Origin: a virus
IMG/VR virus record: IMGVR_UViG_3300007363_000029
Coordinates: 1 to 47,782 of that record
DNA length: 47,782 nucleotides
Direction: 5' to 3' (one strand)
This document shows positions 23,194-31,340 of this stretch, one piece after another; position 1 is the stretch's first letter; every line of letters begins with the position of its first letter. Made by a program: the position numbers and the translations under genes. Below the pieces are notes generated by a model. That model saw nothing but the letters and a program-made list of their open reading frames with translations, ran no database searches and was not told where the DNA came from.

Positions 23194-24782
23194 TGTCAAA
23201 CGAAGATCAGATTTTTATTAATGCGAATATAGACACACCATCTAGTTTCTTGGATCAGTTTAAACAAGAAGATCCATTCAACAAGGTTTGGTCTGAACTA
23301 AAAACATATTCTGGTTTGGGAAATAATTTTAAGCGTCGCACAAACAGAATTGCAGAAAAGTCTTTAGCACCAGATAATATGCAAGGTTACATGGATAGTG
23401 CAAGAGCAAATCAAAGCGGTATTGATGGTGCACGTTCAAAAGAAATTAATCCTGGAACAGTATACAGAAATGCATATGGACTTTTTGATGTTATTACTCC
23501 ACCATGGAATGTTTATGAATTAGCAAATTTCTACGATACTTCATTTGCCAACCATGCTGCTATTGATGCAAAGGTAGAAAATGTTGTTGGTCTTGGATAT
23601 GATTTTGAACTATCTCCAAGCACAATGCTTAAACTAGAATCAAACTCAGACTCTGGACAGGTTGATAGGGCAAGAAATAGAATTGAAAGAGCAAAGATTG
23701 AAATGCATGCTTGGATTGAATCATTAAATGATGATGATTCTTTTACAACTACAATGACCAAGGTATATACAGATATGCAGGCAATCGGAAATGGTTATCT
23801 TGAAGTAGGTAGAACAACATCTGGACAAATTGGTTATGTAGGCCACATTCCAGCAACCACAATGCGTGTTCGCAGACTACGTGATGGTTATGTTCAAATT
23901 ATTGGACAGAAGGTTGTTTACTTTAGAAACTTTGGCGCAAACAATCCAAATCCAATTACAGATGATCCAAGACCAAATGAGATTATTCATTTTAAACAGT
24001 ATTCACCACTAAATACATTTTATGGTGTTCCAGATATTATGTCAGCAATTAATTCACTTTATGGTGATCAATTAGCCTCACAATATAATATTGATTATTT
24101 CAGTAACAAGGCTGTACCACGTTATGTTATTACACTTAAGGGTGCAAGACTATCATCTGATGCTGAAGATAAAATGTTTAGATTTTTACAAACCAATCTT
24201 AAAGGACAATCACATAGAACACTTTATATTCCACTTCCAGGAGATACGGATCAAAATAAAGTTGAGTTTAAGATGGAGCCAATTGAAAACGGTGTACAAG
24301 AAGGTTCATTTGAAAGATATCGTAAACAAAATCGTGATGATATTTTAATTGCTCACCAAGTTCCACTTTCTAAAATTGGTGGAGGAGAAGCAGGCGGACT
24401 TGCTGCAGCACTTGCACAAGATAGAACCTTTAAAGAACAGGTTGCAAGACCAGCACAAAAGGAATTAGAAAAAACTCTAAATAAGATTATCAAAGAAAAG
24501 ACAGATATCCTATTGCTGAAGTTTAAGGAATTAACTCTGACTGATGAAATTGCTCAGTCACAGATCATTGAAAGATATATAAAGACTCAAGTTATGCTTC
24601 CAAATGAGGCAAGACAGACACTTGGACTTCCTCAACGGGAAGGAGGAGATGAGCCTTTCCAGCCAAAGCCAGCAGATAATGTGCAAAGAGCAAGGGATGG
24701 GGAGCGACTAAACAACCAATCTGATGGTCCAGCCACAATTAGTGGACGGAATCCAAAAGGCGAGGGTAGATCTTCTCAATAG
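23193..24782 (+). CDS. Portal protein
   Basis: This 529-aa protein has the hallmarks of the HK97/PBSX portal family. They are 'VITPPWNVYELANFYDTSFANHAAIDAKVENVVGLG' type N-terminal features, a wing region, 'IIHFKQYSPLNTFYGVPDIMSAI' near residue 265, then 'SLYGDQLASQYNIDYFSNKAVPRY', and a C-terminal crown region ending in the 'MLPNEARQTLGLPQREGGD' element common to portals. The portal forms the dodecameric DNA gate at one capsid vertex and binds terminase and the connectors. The start overlaps the previous stop. The last 60 residues are polar and probably flexible. Confidence 0.9.
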   Translation: MSNEDQIFINANIDTPSSFLDQFKQEDPFNKVWSELKTYSGLGNNFKRRTNRIAEKSLAPDNMQGYMDSARANQSGIDGARSKEINPGTVYRNAYGLFDVITPPWNVYELANFYDTSFANHAAIDAKVENVVGLGYDFELSPSTMLKLESNSDSGQVDRARNRIERAKIEMHAWIESLNDDDSFTTTMTKVYTDMQAIGNGYLEVGRTTSGQIGYVGHIPATTMRVRRLRDGYVQIIGQKVVYFRNFGANNPNPITDDPRPNEIIHFKQYSPLNTFYGVPDIMSAINSLYGDQLASQYNIDYFSNKAVPRYVITLKGARLSSDAEDKMFRFLQTNLKGQSHRTLYIPLPGDTDQNKVEFKMEPIENGVQEGSFERYRKQNRDDILIAHQVPLSKIGGGEAGGLAAALAQDRTFKEQVARPAQKELEKTLNKIIKEKTDILLLKFKELTLTDEIAQSQIIERYIKTQVMLPNEARQTLGLPQREGGDEPFQPKPADNVQRARDGERLNNQSDGPATISGRNPKGEGRSSQ

Positions 24783-24783
24783 G

Positions 24784-24804
24784 TTATCCACAGGTTTATT
24801 CACA
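24784..24804 (+). other. Two adjacent DnaA-box-like sequences
   Basis: TTATCCACA (24784-24792) and TTATTCACA (24796-24804) both match the TTATNCACA DnaA-box consensus, in the same orientation and 12 nt apart. A third, one-mismatch inverted copy lies at 24809-24817. They fill most of the 56-nt gap before the protease gene and sit just upstream of its -10 box. Single matches also occur inside genes (6016, 6040, 17881, 18933), so the pairing is the notable point. Confidence 0.55.
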
Positions 24805-24823
24805 AGTATGTGAAAAAAGGCTC

Positions 24824-24829
24824 TATAAT
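24824..24829 (+). promoter_or_regulatory. -10 box (TATAAT), near-leaderless spacing
   Basis: A perfect TATAAT ends 9 nt before the ATG at 24839. No TG extension and no ribosome site are visible. The DnaA-like boxes lie where activator or -35 contacts would be. Confidence 0.55.
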
Positions 24830-24838
24830 ATATTTAAC

Positions 24839-26191
24839 ATGACTATATCCAAAGCCCATTGGAATACTGATGGCGACTCGTTAAGGCTTTCCTTACCACT
24901 TTCTAAGGTGGACAAGGAAAGACGCATTGTTTCTGGCTTTGCTTCACTAGATAATTTAGATAAGCAAGGTGATATTGTTACATCAGAAGCATCAATGAAA
25001 GCATTTAGTAATTTCCGTGGAAACATTCGTGAAATGCATCAACCTCTTGCAGTAGGTAAGATGGTTAATTTTAAAGCAGATAAATATTTTGATCCAAATA
25101 CAAAAAAGTTTTATTCTGGTGTTTTTGTATCTGCATATGTTTCTAAGGGTGCACAAGATACATGGGAAAAAGTTTTGGACGGTACACTAACAGGATTTTC
25201 AATTGGTGGACGTATGAATAAATGGGATGATGGTTATGATGAGAAATCAGATTCTACAATTAGAATTATTAAGGATTATGATCTTGTTGAGTTGAGTCTT
25301 GTAGATTCCCCAGCAAATCAATTTGCAAACATTGTATCTGTTGAAAAGGTAGATGGAGTAGATGTTGTAAAGGGTGCAGACGTTGAATTAGAAAATGTTT
25401 TTTATGATAAAGAATCTGGATTAGTTATGATTTCAGATCAAGAATCTGTTGTAAGTCCAGTTAGTGGCGATCAGATGGAAAATATAGGTTTCGTTGAAAA
25501 AGAAGACAACGAAAAAATGAATATAGTTAAATTCTTAGTAGATAGTGCTAAAGGCATTGATACTAAGACCATAGAGGAGGTAAATCCTATGACCAAAAAA
25601 GCAAAGGCTGTTGAAGAAACAGTCGAAGTTACAAAGTCAGAAGAGATTGCTCCAGAGGCTGTTGCCGAAGAAACTCCTGTGGTCGAAACAGAAAAAGCAG
25701 CATCAATGGAATCAGAAAATACTGAAAAGCCAAAAGATGATGAAGAAACTGAAAAGGCTGCACATCCAGATAAGGAAACCGAAGAAGAAGATTCTAAGGA
25801 AGGTCCTAATGCTGAAATGGACGAGGAGAATAAGGCAAAGAAGTCAGACGAGGCAATTGTTGATGCAATTGCAGATGTTAAAAATACACTTACATCAGCC
25901 TTTAGCGATCTTGTTACAACTGTAAAGGCTTTGCAGGCAGAAGTAGAAATGCTTAAGTCTACAAAGGTCGATACAGATGCAGTAAAATCTTCACTTGAAG
26001 CAGTCGCCAAAGACATCGCTGCAACATCTGAAGTAATTAATAGATTTGGAAAGCGTGTGGACGCAGTAGAAGCAGATACGGCATTCCGAAAGTCTGGCGA
26101 TCTAGGCGAGATCGTGCAGGATCAACCAGAAATGGTTGAAAAATCCTTATGGGGCGGACGTTTCCTCAAAACAGCCGACTTATTTAAATAG
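24839..26191 (+). CDS. Prohead protease fused to scaffold domain
   Basis: This 450-aa protein has two halves. Residues about 1-170 resemble the phage prohead serine protease family (S78/XkdF type): 'RRIVSGFASLDNLDKQGDIV', His67 in 'REMHQPLAVGK', Ser121 in 'LTGFSIGGR', and 'DYDLVELSLVDSPANQFA', which is diagnostic. Residues about 250-450 are acidic (Glu/Lys-rich) then coiled-coil-like ('AIADVKNTLTSAFSDLVTTVKALQAEVEML'), as in internal scaffolds. The protease matures the head and removes the scaffold. A strong internal ribosome site allows the scaffold half to be made alone. The start is leaderless-like, with no Shine-Dalgarno. Confidence 0.85.
   Translation: MTISKAHWNTDGDSLRLSLPLSKVDKERRIVSGFASLDNLDKQGDIVTSEASMKAFSNFRGNIREMHQPLAVGKMVNFKADKYFDPNTKKFYSGVFVSAYVSKGAQDTWEKVLDGTLTGFSIGGRMNKWDDGYDEKSDSTIRIIKDYDLVELSLVDSPANQFANIVSVEKVDGVDVVKGADVELENVFYDKESGLVMISDQESVVSPVSGDQMENIGFVEKEDNEKMNIVKFLVDSAKGIDTKTIEEVNPMTKKAKAVEETVEVTKSEEIAPEAVAEETPVVETEKAASMESENTEKPKDDEETEKAAHPDKETEEEDSKEGPNAEMDEENKAKKSDEAIVDAIADVKNTLTSAFSDLVTTVKALQAEVEMLKSTKVDTDAVKSSLEAVAKDIAATSEVINRFGKRVDAVEADTAFRKSGDLGEIVQDQPEMVEKSLWGGRFLKTADLFK
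25589..26191 (+). CDS. Nested in-frame scaffold protein (internal start)
   Basis: At 25575-25580 a perfect AGGAGG sits 8 nt before an ATG at 25589 that is in frame with the protease gene (Met251). The product would be the 200-residue acidic and coiled-coil part alone, ending at the same stop. Nested scaffold genes within protease genes are known in lambda (C/Nu3) and similar phages. The internal ribosome site is stronger than anything at the leaderless upstream start, so scaffold would be made in excess, as head assembly requires. This is inferred from sequence; no protein evidence is available here. Confidence 0.7.
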   Translation: MTKKAKAVEETVEVTKSEEIAPEAVAEETPVVETEKAASMESENTEKPKDDEETEKAAHPDKETEEEDSKEGPNAEMDEENKAKKSDEAIVDAIADVKNTLTSAFSDLVTTVKALQAEVEMLKSTKVDTDAVKSSLEAVAKDIAATSEVINRFGKRVDAVEADTAFRKSGDLGEIVQDQPEMVEKSLWGGRFLKTADLFK

Positions 26192-26218
26192 GTAAAAAGA
26201 AAACTTGGAGGTGACAAT

Positions 26219-27361
26219 ATGTCGGAAGAGTTAATTAAAAATCAACCAGGAGAGTCTGGAGAACTAGGTGGGACAACACCAGGTCTTTACCAGTCACAAG
26301 GTGGATTTGCTTCAGGATCTGAAGCAGGTTCCAATATTCCTGGTAACTATGCTACAGGCGGTGTCCTTGGTAATATTCCAAATGCAAATTTGGGTTTGAC
26401 CACAGGTCCTAACGCAGTAAATCCTTCGGGTGAGGCTGGAAGCGGAATTCTCCGCCCTGAACAAGCACAGCGTTTCATCGATTATGTATGGGATGCTACT
26501 GTTCTCGCCCAAGACGGTCGTCGTGTCACAATGAGAGCAAACACCATGGAACTTGAAAAAGTTAACGTTGGTGAGCGTGTTATTCGTGCTGCTGCTCAAG
26601 GTGTTGGCGATTACACAAATACTGGTGCAACATTCAGCAAGGTAGAACTTACTACAAAGAAGATTCGTCTCGATTGGGAAGTTTCTGCTGAAGCACTCGA
26701 AGATAATATTGAGGGGGCTGCACTTGAAGACCATCTCGTTCGTCTTATGACAAACGCATTTGCTAACGATATCGAAGATCTCGCTATCAATGGTGATGGT
26801 TCAACAGGTAACTTCCTTTCTATTATGAAGGGCTTTGTTAAGAAGCATCAAGACAACGGAGATTCACACGAATCAGTTGTTACAGTTTCTGACAACGCAT
26901 GGACACCAGAGGTAATGCAAAACATTATCCTTGCTATGCCACGTAAGTATCGTGCACTTAAGAATAATCTTAAGTTCTATGCAGGTACAGACGTGTTCGC
27001 AGGTATCGTCAAGCATAACGGAACTCTCGCTGATGCAATTGCTGAAGCAATGGGTAACCGTGTTGCTGGTACATCTGCAAATCGTCAAGCATACCTTGAT
27101 GGTTCTGCACAGACATTCGGTGGAGCACGTACAACTCGTGTTCTAGGTATCGATGTTCAAGAAGTTCCTTACTATCCTGCAGGTTATGTCGATTTGACAT
27201 TCCCTCAGAACCGTGTTTGGGGCTTCCAACGTGATATCGTCGTTAACCGTGAATACAAGGCGAAGAAGGACACAATTGAATACACAGTATTCGTCCGCTT
27301 CGGTATTCAATGGGAAGAAGAAGACGCTATTGCATGGGCAGACGCTGCTGCAGATGCATAA
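26219..27361 (+). CDS. Major capsid protein (HK97 fold)
   Basis: This 380-aa protein has a Gly-rich N-terminus (about 75 residues) and then the HK97-type core: 'RFIDYVWDATVLAQDGRRVTM' (N-arm/E-loop region), 'LDWEVSAEALEDNIEG', 'DIEDLAINGDGS', 'YRALKNNLKFYAGTDVF' and 'VLGIDVQEVPYYPAG', with a C-terminal 'VWGFQRDIVVNREYKAKKDTIEYTVFVRFGIQW'. It follows the protease-scaffold gene and has a strong GGAGG site, fitting high expression. Codon use is richer in C-ending codons than in the neighbouring genes, as expected of a highly expressed gene. An intrinsic terminator follows. Confidence 0.92.
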   Translation: MSEELIKNQPGESGELGGTTPGLYQSQGGFASGSEAGSNIPGNYATGGVLGNIPNANLGLTTGPNAVNPSGEAGSGILRPEQAQRFIDYVWDATVLAQDGRRVTMRANTMELEKVNVGERVIRAAAQGVGDYTNTGATFSKVELTTKKIRLDWEVSAEALEDNIEGAALEDHLVRLMTNAFANDIEDLAINGDGSTGNFLSIMKGFVKKHQDNGDSHESVVTVSDNAWTPEVMQNIILAMPRKYRALKNNLKFYAGTDVFAGIVKHNGTLADAIAEAMGNRVAGTSANRQAYLDGSAQTFGGARTTRVLGIDVQEVPYYPAGYVDLTFPQNRVWGFQRDIVVNREYKAKKDTIEYTVFVRFGIQWEEEDAIAWADAAADA

Positions 27362-27381
27362 TCTGTAAACAGTAACCTTTG

Positions 27382-27423
27382 AGAGGGGGTAGGGGTTGAA
27401 TCTCCTCCCCCTCTTAATTTTTT
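27382..27423 (+). terminator. Intrinsic terminator after the capsid gene
   Basis: An 8-bp GC-rich stem (AGAGGGGG at 27382-27389 with CCCCCTCT at 27407-27414), plus partial pairing inside the loop, is followed by a T-rich tract. A new -10 box begins 7 nt after this tract. Confidence 0.85.
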
Positions 27424-27430
27424 AGTAATC

Positions 27431-27439
27431 TGTTATAAT
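27431..27439 (+). promoter_or_regulatory. Extended -10 promoter after the capsid terminator
   Basis: TGTTATAAT lies just beyond the terminator and 20 nt before the ATG at 27460. A GGAGG site at 27448-27452 serves that start. Confidence 0.65.
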
Positions 27440-27459
27440 ATAACATTGGAGGTAATAAT

Positions 27460-27909
27460 ATGTCAGAAAATTTTAATGATGATGCTGAACTCGATGCGAT
27501 TTTAGATCAACTAGTTAAAGATGAACCAGAGGCACAAGAAGAGCCAAAGGTTGAGGAACCAGTTGTAGAAGAGACAAAGGCAGAAGAACCAAAGCCAGAA
27601 CCTTCTTTCATATCTGCTGTATCCACTCCTGCACCAGATGCAGAAGGAAAAGATGCTTTAGGGTATGTTGCAAATGGTGTAATTGGTGTTGCAAAAGCAG
27701 AACCAAAGGCACCTGCAAAGAAGAAGGCTCCAGCAGCCAAAAAGGAAGTTTCTTATGTAGTTGCAGAACGCAGCGTATTTTGGAGCGGTGTTGGAAATCT
27801 AAATAAAGGATTCAACGTTATTTCAAAAGAGCACGAGGATAAGTGGTTATCTAGAGATGGCGTTCGCAAAGCCACACAAGACGAAATTGATAAAGAGCAC
27901 GGTAACTAA
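27460..27909 (+). CDS. Capsid-adjacent protein with acidic/Pro-rich N-terminus
   Basis: This 149-aa protein has an acidic first third (EEP/KVEEP-type repeats), a basic Ala/Lys/Pro stretch ('KAPAKKKAPAAKK'), and a compact C-terminal domain ('VAERSVFWSGVGNLNKGFNVISKEHEDKWLSRDGVRKATQDEI'). Similar C-terminal domains occur in small proteins next to actinophage capsid genes. A role as a head-associated or head-tail interface protein is inferred from position. The charged N-terminus could be a flexible linker. The fold and function are not firmly known. Confidence 0.5.
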   Translation: MSENFNDDAELDAILDQLVKDEPEAQEEPKVEEPVVEETKAEEPKPEPSFISAVSTPAPDAEGKDALGYVANGVIGVAKAEPKAPAKKKAPAAKKEVSYVVAERSVFWSGVGNLNKGFNVISKEHEDKWLSRDGVRKATQDEIDKEHGN

Positions 27910-27911
27910 AG

Positions 27912-28832
27912 ATGGAAGTATTGAGAGTTCCGCCTTATCCTTTAACAACCACATGGATACTACCCATAGCAAACTATGAGTACATTGTGTATGTTGAGGA
28001 TTTGGTGGATCACTCAATTGAAGAAACCAACATTATGTCAGATGAAAATGGCAGGTTGGTATATGAATTACCACTTACAAAGGTGCAGTTCGATAGAAAC
28101 TTTTTAATTAGATTTTATGATACAGAGCATGAACATGTTTTGCATGAAGATAATTTATCTATTATTAGGCCATATGTAAATCCAAGTGAATTTGGAGATA
28201 CCGCTTCAGATATTCAAGAATACAAGAATTTGGAATTAGTAGCAAGATCTATTATTGATACATGTGTCGGAGATGGTTTTTATAACCATAAATTAGTTTT
28301 AAATGTTGTTGGTCAGGGTACAGACTACCTACCACTATGGCACGATAGTAATCGTGTATTGAAAGTTTATGAAAATAATATTTTAGTTTATGATGTAGAA
28401 GATGCAAGCAATTATGCTTACTCCTATGATATCTTATTAGATAATTCTGGAATTTATAGAACAGAAAACGCAACTTCAACAGATGAAAGAAATAGAATGG
28501 AATATAATCCAACTAAGATTATTGGATCATCTGGAGATTTGGGATTTGTTGGATATAGAATAGGCGATTTTCCTAAAGGATTTGATTATACTGTTGTTAT
28601 GGATGTTGGATATAAGGTTGTTCCACCAGATGTTGTTGCAGCAACCAAAATGTTAATTGAAGATATCAAGTGCGGTAAACTAGATTACTATAAGAGATAT
28701 GTTCAGTCTTATATAACTGATCAATATAGAATACAGTTTGATAAAAAAATGTTCGAGGGAACGGGAAATACTGTTGTAGACAAGATACTTGAAAAGTATG
28801 ATAAGTCTATTCAAAAAATTGGGGTATTGTAA
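27912..28832 (+). CDS. Head-tail adaptor (connector) protein
   Basis: This 306-aa protein has a beta-rich first half, then 'FGDTASDIQEYKNLELVARSIIDTCVGDGFY', and a helical C-terminus ('DVVAATKMLIEDIKCGKLDYYKRYVQSY'). That last part has the layout of head-tail adaptors that bind under the portal. It begins 2 nt after the previous stop and ends overlapping the next start by one base. Its place after the capsid gene and before the closure and neck proteins matches the standard siphovirus order. The adaptor call rests on order and general layout. Confidence 0.65.
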   Translation: MEVLRVPPYPLTTTWILPIANYEYIVYVEDLVDHSIEETNIMSDENGRLVYELPLTKVQFDRNFLIRFYDTEHEHVLHEDNLSIIRPYVNPSEFGDTASDIQEYKNLELVARSIIDTCVGDGFYNHKLVLNVVGQGTDYLPLWHDSNRVLKVYENNILVYDVEDASNYAYSYDILLDNSGIYRTENATSTDERNRMEYNPTKIIGSSGDLGFVGYRIGDFPKGFDYTVVMDVGYKVVPPDVVAATKMLIEDIKCGKLDYYKRYVQSYITDQYRIQFDKKMFEGTGNTVVDKILEKYDKSIQKIGVL

Positions 28833-29278
28833 TGATCTGCGAAGAGCCAGATTTTGTATTTCCATTACAAGCAGATGTGTTCTATCCAACAGTAGAGCAA
28901 GGTGCATATGGAAACGTAAAGAAACAATGGATGCACGATAAGACAATTGCTTGTAGTTTTGCTTCACCAGGTGGTGCAGCACAAGAAGATATTAAGCCAA
29001 ATGTAAATATCACACAGACACTTATTTTGTCTGGACGAGTTAAAAGTGATATCAGAATATCAACCAGAGATGCTAAGACATCGCTGACAAATATTGTAAT
29101 TAGTAATATTCGTGATAGAAATTGTGAAAACATCTATTTAGAAACAGCAGGTGTGAGAGCAGGCAAATCTACAATTTTTGAAATAGCATCACAAGAACCA
29201 ATCGTAGGTCCTTTTGGTGGCGTAGAGTATTATAAGGTTGTATTACGTAGGTCAGAAAATCAAGGAGTAGATTTATGA
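28832..29278 (+). CDS. Putative head-closure (stopper) protein
   Basis: This 148-aa beta-rich protein has no enzymatic motif. It lies second in the connector series, where siphoviruses encode the head-closure protein that seals the DNA channel. The pattern 'LILSGRVKSDIRISTRDAKTSLTNIVISNIRD' and the terminal 'YYKVVLRRS' fit a small beta-barrel. It overlaps the adaptor gene by one base and the next gene by four (ATGA). The call is positional. Confidence 0.55.
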   Translation: MICEEPDFVFPLQADVFYPTVEQGAYGNVKKQWMHDKTIACSFASPGGAAQEDIKPNVNITQTLILSGRVKSDIRISTRDAKTSLTNIVISNIRDRNCENIYLETAGVRAGKSTIFEIASQEPIVGPFGGVEYYKVVLRRSENQGVDL

Positions 29279-29949
29279 TAAATGTAAAACTTGATGATAA
29301 GTTATTTATGTCTGAAATGAAAAATATAGTTGAATACTCTATTGGATTTCTGGATGGCGTAAAAAAGGGCAAAAATATATTTTTAAATAAACTAGGTAAT
29401 GAAGTAGTTTCACTATTAAAAGAGTATGTTGACTCTAGCGCAAGAGTTAACCCAGCATCTTTGCACCACGTATATGAGTGGTATGAAACTGGAAGTCCAC
29501 AGGCTAGACTATTTGATATTCAATATACTGTAAGTAATCTCGGTCTGTCTTTTAAATCTACATTTAGTCAATCACGAAGCATTCAAAATGGATCTAGAGA
29601 ACCATTTTATAATAAAGCAAATATTATGGAAACTGGAATGTCTGTAACTATTGCACCTAAAAATGCACAGGCACTTAGGTTTAAAGTTGGCAAAGATGAA
29701 GTATTTACTAAAAGTCCAGTAACTGTAAATAATCCTGGTGGAAATACTGAAGGACAATTTGAAAAAACATTTGACTCTTTTTTCTCTAGATATTTTACAC
29801 AAGCATTTTTAAGATCAAGCGGTATCTTGTCAGAACTAGGTACACCAACTGCATATAAGAACAACATTAGATCAGGTTCTAAGATGGGTCGTAACAAGGG
29901 ACTAGAAACTGGATATCGTTGGATTGCTAATATAAAGGTTGGTGCATAA
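29275..29949 (+). CDS. Putative neck protein (HK97 gp10-like)
   Basis: This 224-aa protein occupies the third connector slot. It has a helical N-terminus ('YSIGFLDGVKKGKNIFLNKLGNEVVSLLKEYVDSSARV'), a pattern seen in neck proteins of the gp10 type, then beta strands. 'SLHHVYEWYETGSPQARLFDI' is the kind of central segment found in that family. AAGGAG precedes the ATG, which overlaps the previous stop (ATGA). It probably connects head and tail. Assignment is based on order and helical-start pattern. Confidence 0.6.
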   Translation: MINVKLDDKLFMSEMKNIVEYSIGFLDGVKKGKNIFLNKLGNEVVSLLKEYVDSSARVNPASLHHVYEWYETGSPQARLFDIQYTVSNLGLSFKSTFSQSRSIQNGSREPFYNKANIMETGMSVTIAPKNAQALRFKVGKDEVFTKSPVTVNNPGGNTEGQFEKTFDSFFSRYFTQAFLRSSGILSELGTPTAYKNNIRSGSKMGRNKGLETGYRWIANIKVGA

Positions 29950-30584
29950 TGGCTATTTATCATCCACCAACATTTATTAATGCATACCTAAAAGATAATA
30001 CTCCTCCATATGCAGAAAATGAAACAATTCCATTTTTTCCAACAAGCCCTACAACTATTGATGACTTAACACAAACATTTATACAAAATGGTAATTCAAC
30101 TAGTGGAATTTTTGCAGTATATGATCGTATGTTAAGAATGAGAAGAAGTCCATTTCCTCATATTAAATCAGAACAACTTATGTATTATTTTTATGCAGTT
30201 GGAGAAGAGGCTGTAGATCGTGTTATTGAAACTGCCCAACATATGCAAGACCTACTAGATAGCGAAGATGAATCTGCACAAAGAGTTAACAAGTGGGTCT
30301 CGCAGTATGTAGAGGATAATCCTGGAACACCGATTCAAAAAACTACTGATGATGGACAATTGATGTATGAAAAATATAATGATGGTGGTATTTTAAAGGA
30401 TGATCTTACCAAACCTATAATGCTTAAAACAGCAAAATTTAAAGGGCAAGACTTTTTGGTGCCATTTTTCCATAGGCTCAGGGTCTACCAACTACAGGAA
30501 ACCAGGGATATTATTGACTTTGGAACCGCCAGAACTTACGCTGGTAACAAAATGATAGTAGAATATGACTGGCATAAATCTTAA
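29949..30584 (+). CDS. Putative tail terminator/completion protein
   Basis: This 211-aa protein follows the neck gene with a one-base overlap and is the last gene before the tail tube, the usual place of the tail terminator. It contains 'MLRMRRSPFPHIKSEQLMYYFYAVGEEAVDRVIETAQHMQDLLD', a helical region typical of these caps, and ends 'IIDFGTARTYAGNKMIVEYDWHKS'. Such proteins form a hexameric ring that stops tube growth and joins the head. The call is positional with supporting pattern. Confidence 0.6.
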   Translation: MAIYHPPTFINAYLKDNTPPYAENETIPFFPTSPTTIDDLTQTFIQNGNSTSGIFAVYDRMLRMRRSPFPHIKSEQLMYYFYAVGEEAVDRVIETAQHMQDLLDSEDESAQRVNKWVSQYVEDNPGTPIQKTTDDGQLMYEKYNDGGILKDDLTKPIMLKTAKFKGQDFLVPFFHRLRVYQLQETRDIIDFGTARTYAGNKMIVEYDWHKS

Positions 30585-30590
30585 AAAGGC

Positions 30591-30599
30591 TGTTATACT
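30591..30599 (+). promoter_or_regulatory. Extended -10 promoter of the tail-tube gene
   Basis: TGTTATACT lies 50 nt before the ATG at 30650. The leader keeps an AGAGGTG ribosome site. A dedicated promoter suits a very abundant protein. Confidence 0.6.
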
Positions 30600-30649
30600 T
30601 ATGAATGAGGAAACACGCCTACTTTCATTAAAACAGAAGAGGTGAAAAT

Positions 30650-31279
30650 ATGGCTTATCAAGCAGGTGATTCGAAACAAATCATCGTTGGTGCTGCTGCG
30701 TTATTCGTTGCAGATACAACTTTGACTAGCGACGATCTTCCAGCATTCGCAAGCGGTACTTCGTACAAGGAAACCTTGTCCGCAGATGCTGACTGGAGAA
30801 ATGTTGGTTATACAAACAATGGTTTGGAACTTCAATTCCAACCAGATTTCGGTGAAGTAAAAGTAGATCAGGTTCTTGACGTTGCTAAACTTTACAAGCA
30901 AGGAATGCAAGTGTCCCTAAAGACATCTTTCGCAGAAGCAACACTTGAAAACCTACTTCTTGCAACAGCAGGTGCTTCAGCCGATCTCGGTTCTGAAGCA
31001 GGCAAGTCTACAAGCGCAGGACAAACTTTGACACTTTCAGCAGGTCGACTAGGCGAATGCCCAGTTGAGCGTGGATTGGTTGCAGTGGGTCCAGGAACTG
31101 GAGATTGCGACACAACTAGCGTAGAACGTGTTTATGCAGCATATCGTGCACTTTCAATTGAAAATGTTACAGTATCTGCAAAGCGTGATACAGCAACTGA
31201 ATTCGAAGTTACATTCCGTCTACTTCCAGAAGATACATCAGGATCTTATGGAAAGATTGTGGATCGTACTTTCGCATAA
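30650..31279 (+). CDS. Major tail (tube) protein
   Basis: This 209-aa protein has the compact beta-rich composition of tail-tube proteins: 'WRNVGYTNNGLELQFQPDFGEVKVDQVLDVAKLYKQGMQVSLKTSFAEATLENLLLATAG' in the first half, where 'GEVKVDQ' followed by 'SLKTSFAEATLENL' is diagnostic of the actinophage tube family. It lies between the terminator-type connector and the tail chaperones, as expected. Codons are biased toward C-ending forms, as in the capsid gene, fitting high expression. It has its own promoter, a GAGGTG ribosome site and its own terminator. Confidence 0.85.
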   Translation: MAYQAGDSKQIIVGAAALFVADTTLTSDDLPAFASGTSYKETLSADADWRNVGYTNNGLELQFQPDFGEVKVDQVLDVAKLYKQGMQVSLKTSFAEATLENLLLATAGASADLGSEAGKSTSAGQTLTLSAGRLGECPVERGLVAVGPGTGDCDTTSVERVYAAYRALSIENVTVSAKRDTATEFEVTFRLLPEDTSGSYGKIVDRTFA

Positions 31280-31302
31280 CAGAAATACAATTTAATAGAC
31301 AG

Positions 31303-31325
31303 ACCCACCAGCAATGGTGGGTTTT
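31303..31325 (+). terminator. Intrinsic terminator after the tail-tube gene
   Basis: A perfect 7-bp stem (ACCCACC 31303-31309 with GGTGGGT 31316-31322), a six-base loop and a short T-run. The next promoter begins seven bases later. Confidence 0.8.
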
Positions 31326-31331
31326 GTCATT

Positions 31332-31340
31332 TGGTACAAT
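31332..31340 (+). promoter_or_regulatory. Extended -10 promoter, leaderless spacing
   Basis: TGGTACAAT ends exactly 6 nt before the ATG at 31347, with no ribosome site. It restarts transcription after the tail-tube terminator. Confidence 0.6.

Noticed and set aside
25471-26016. Long minus-strand open frame opposite the scaffold domain
   Set aside because: It is a mirror of the Glu/Lys/Ala-rich coding bias of the protease-scaffold gene, gives a Ser-rich product with no motif, and has no ribosome site. The same holds for frames opposite the NTQ and FSPFG repeats.
30601-30645. 14-codon leader peptide ORF before the tail-tube gene
   Set aside because: Its ATG lies 1 nt after the -10 box and so is upstream of the predicted transcription start. 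No ribosome site precedes it.
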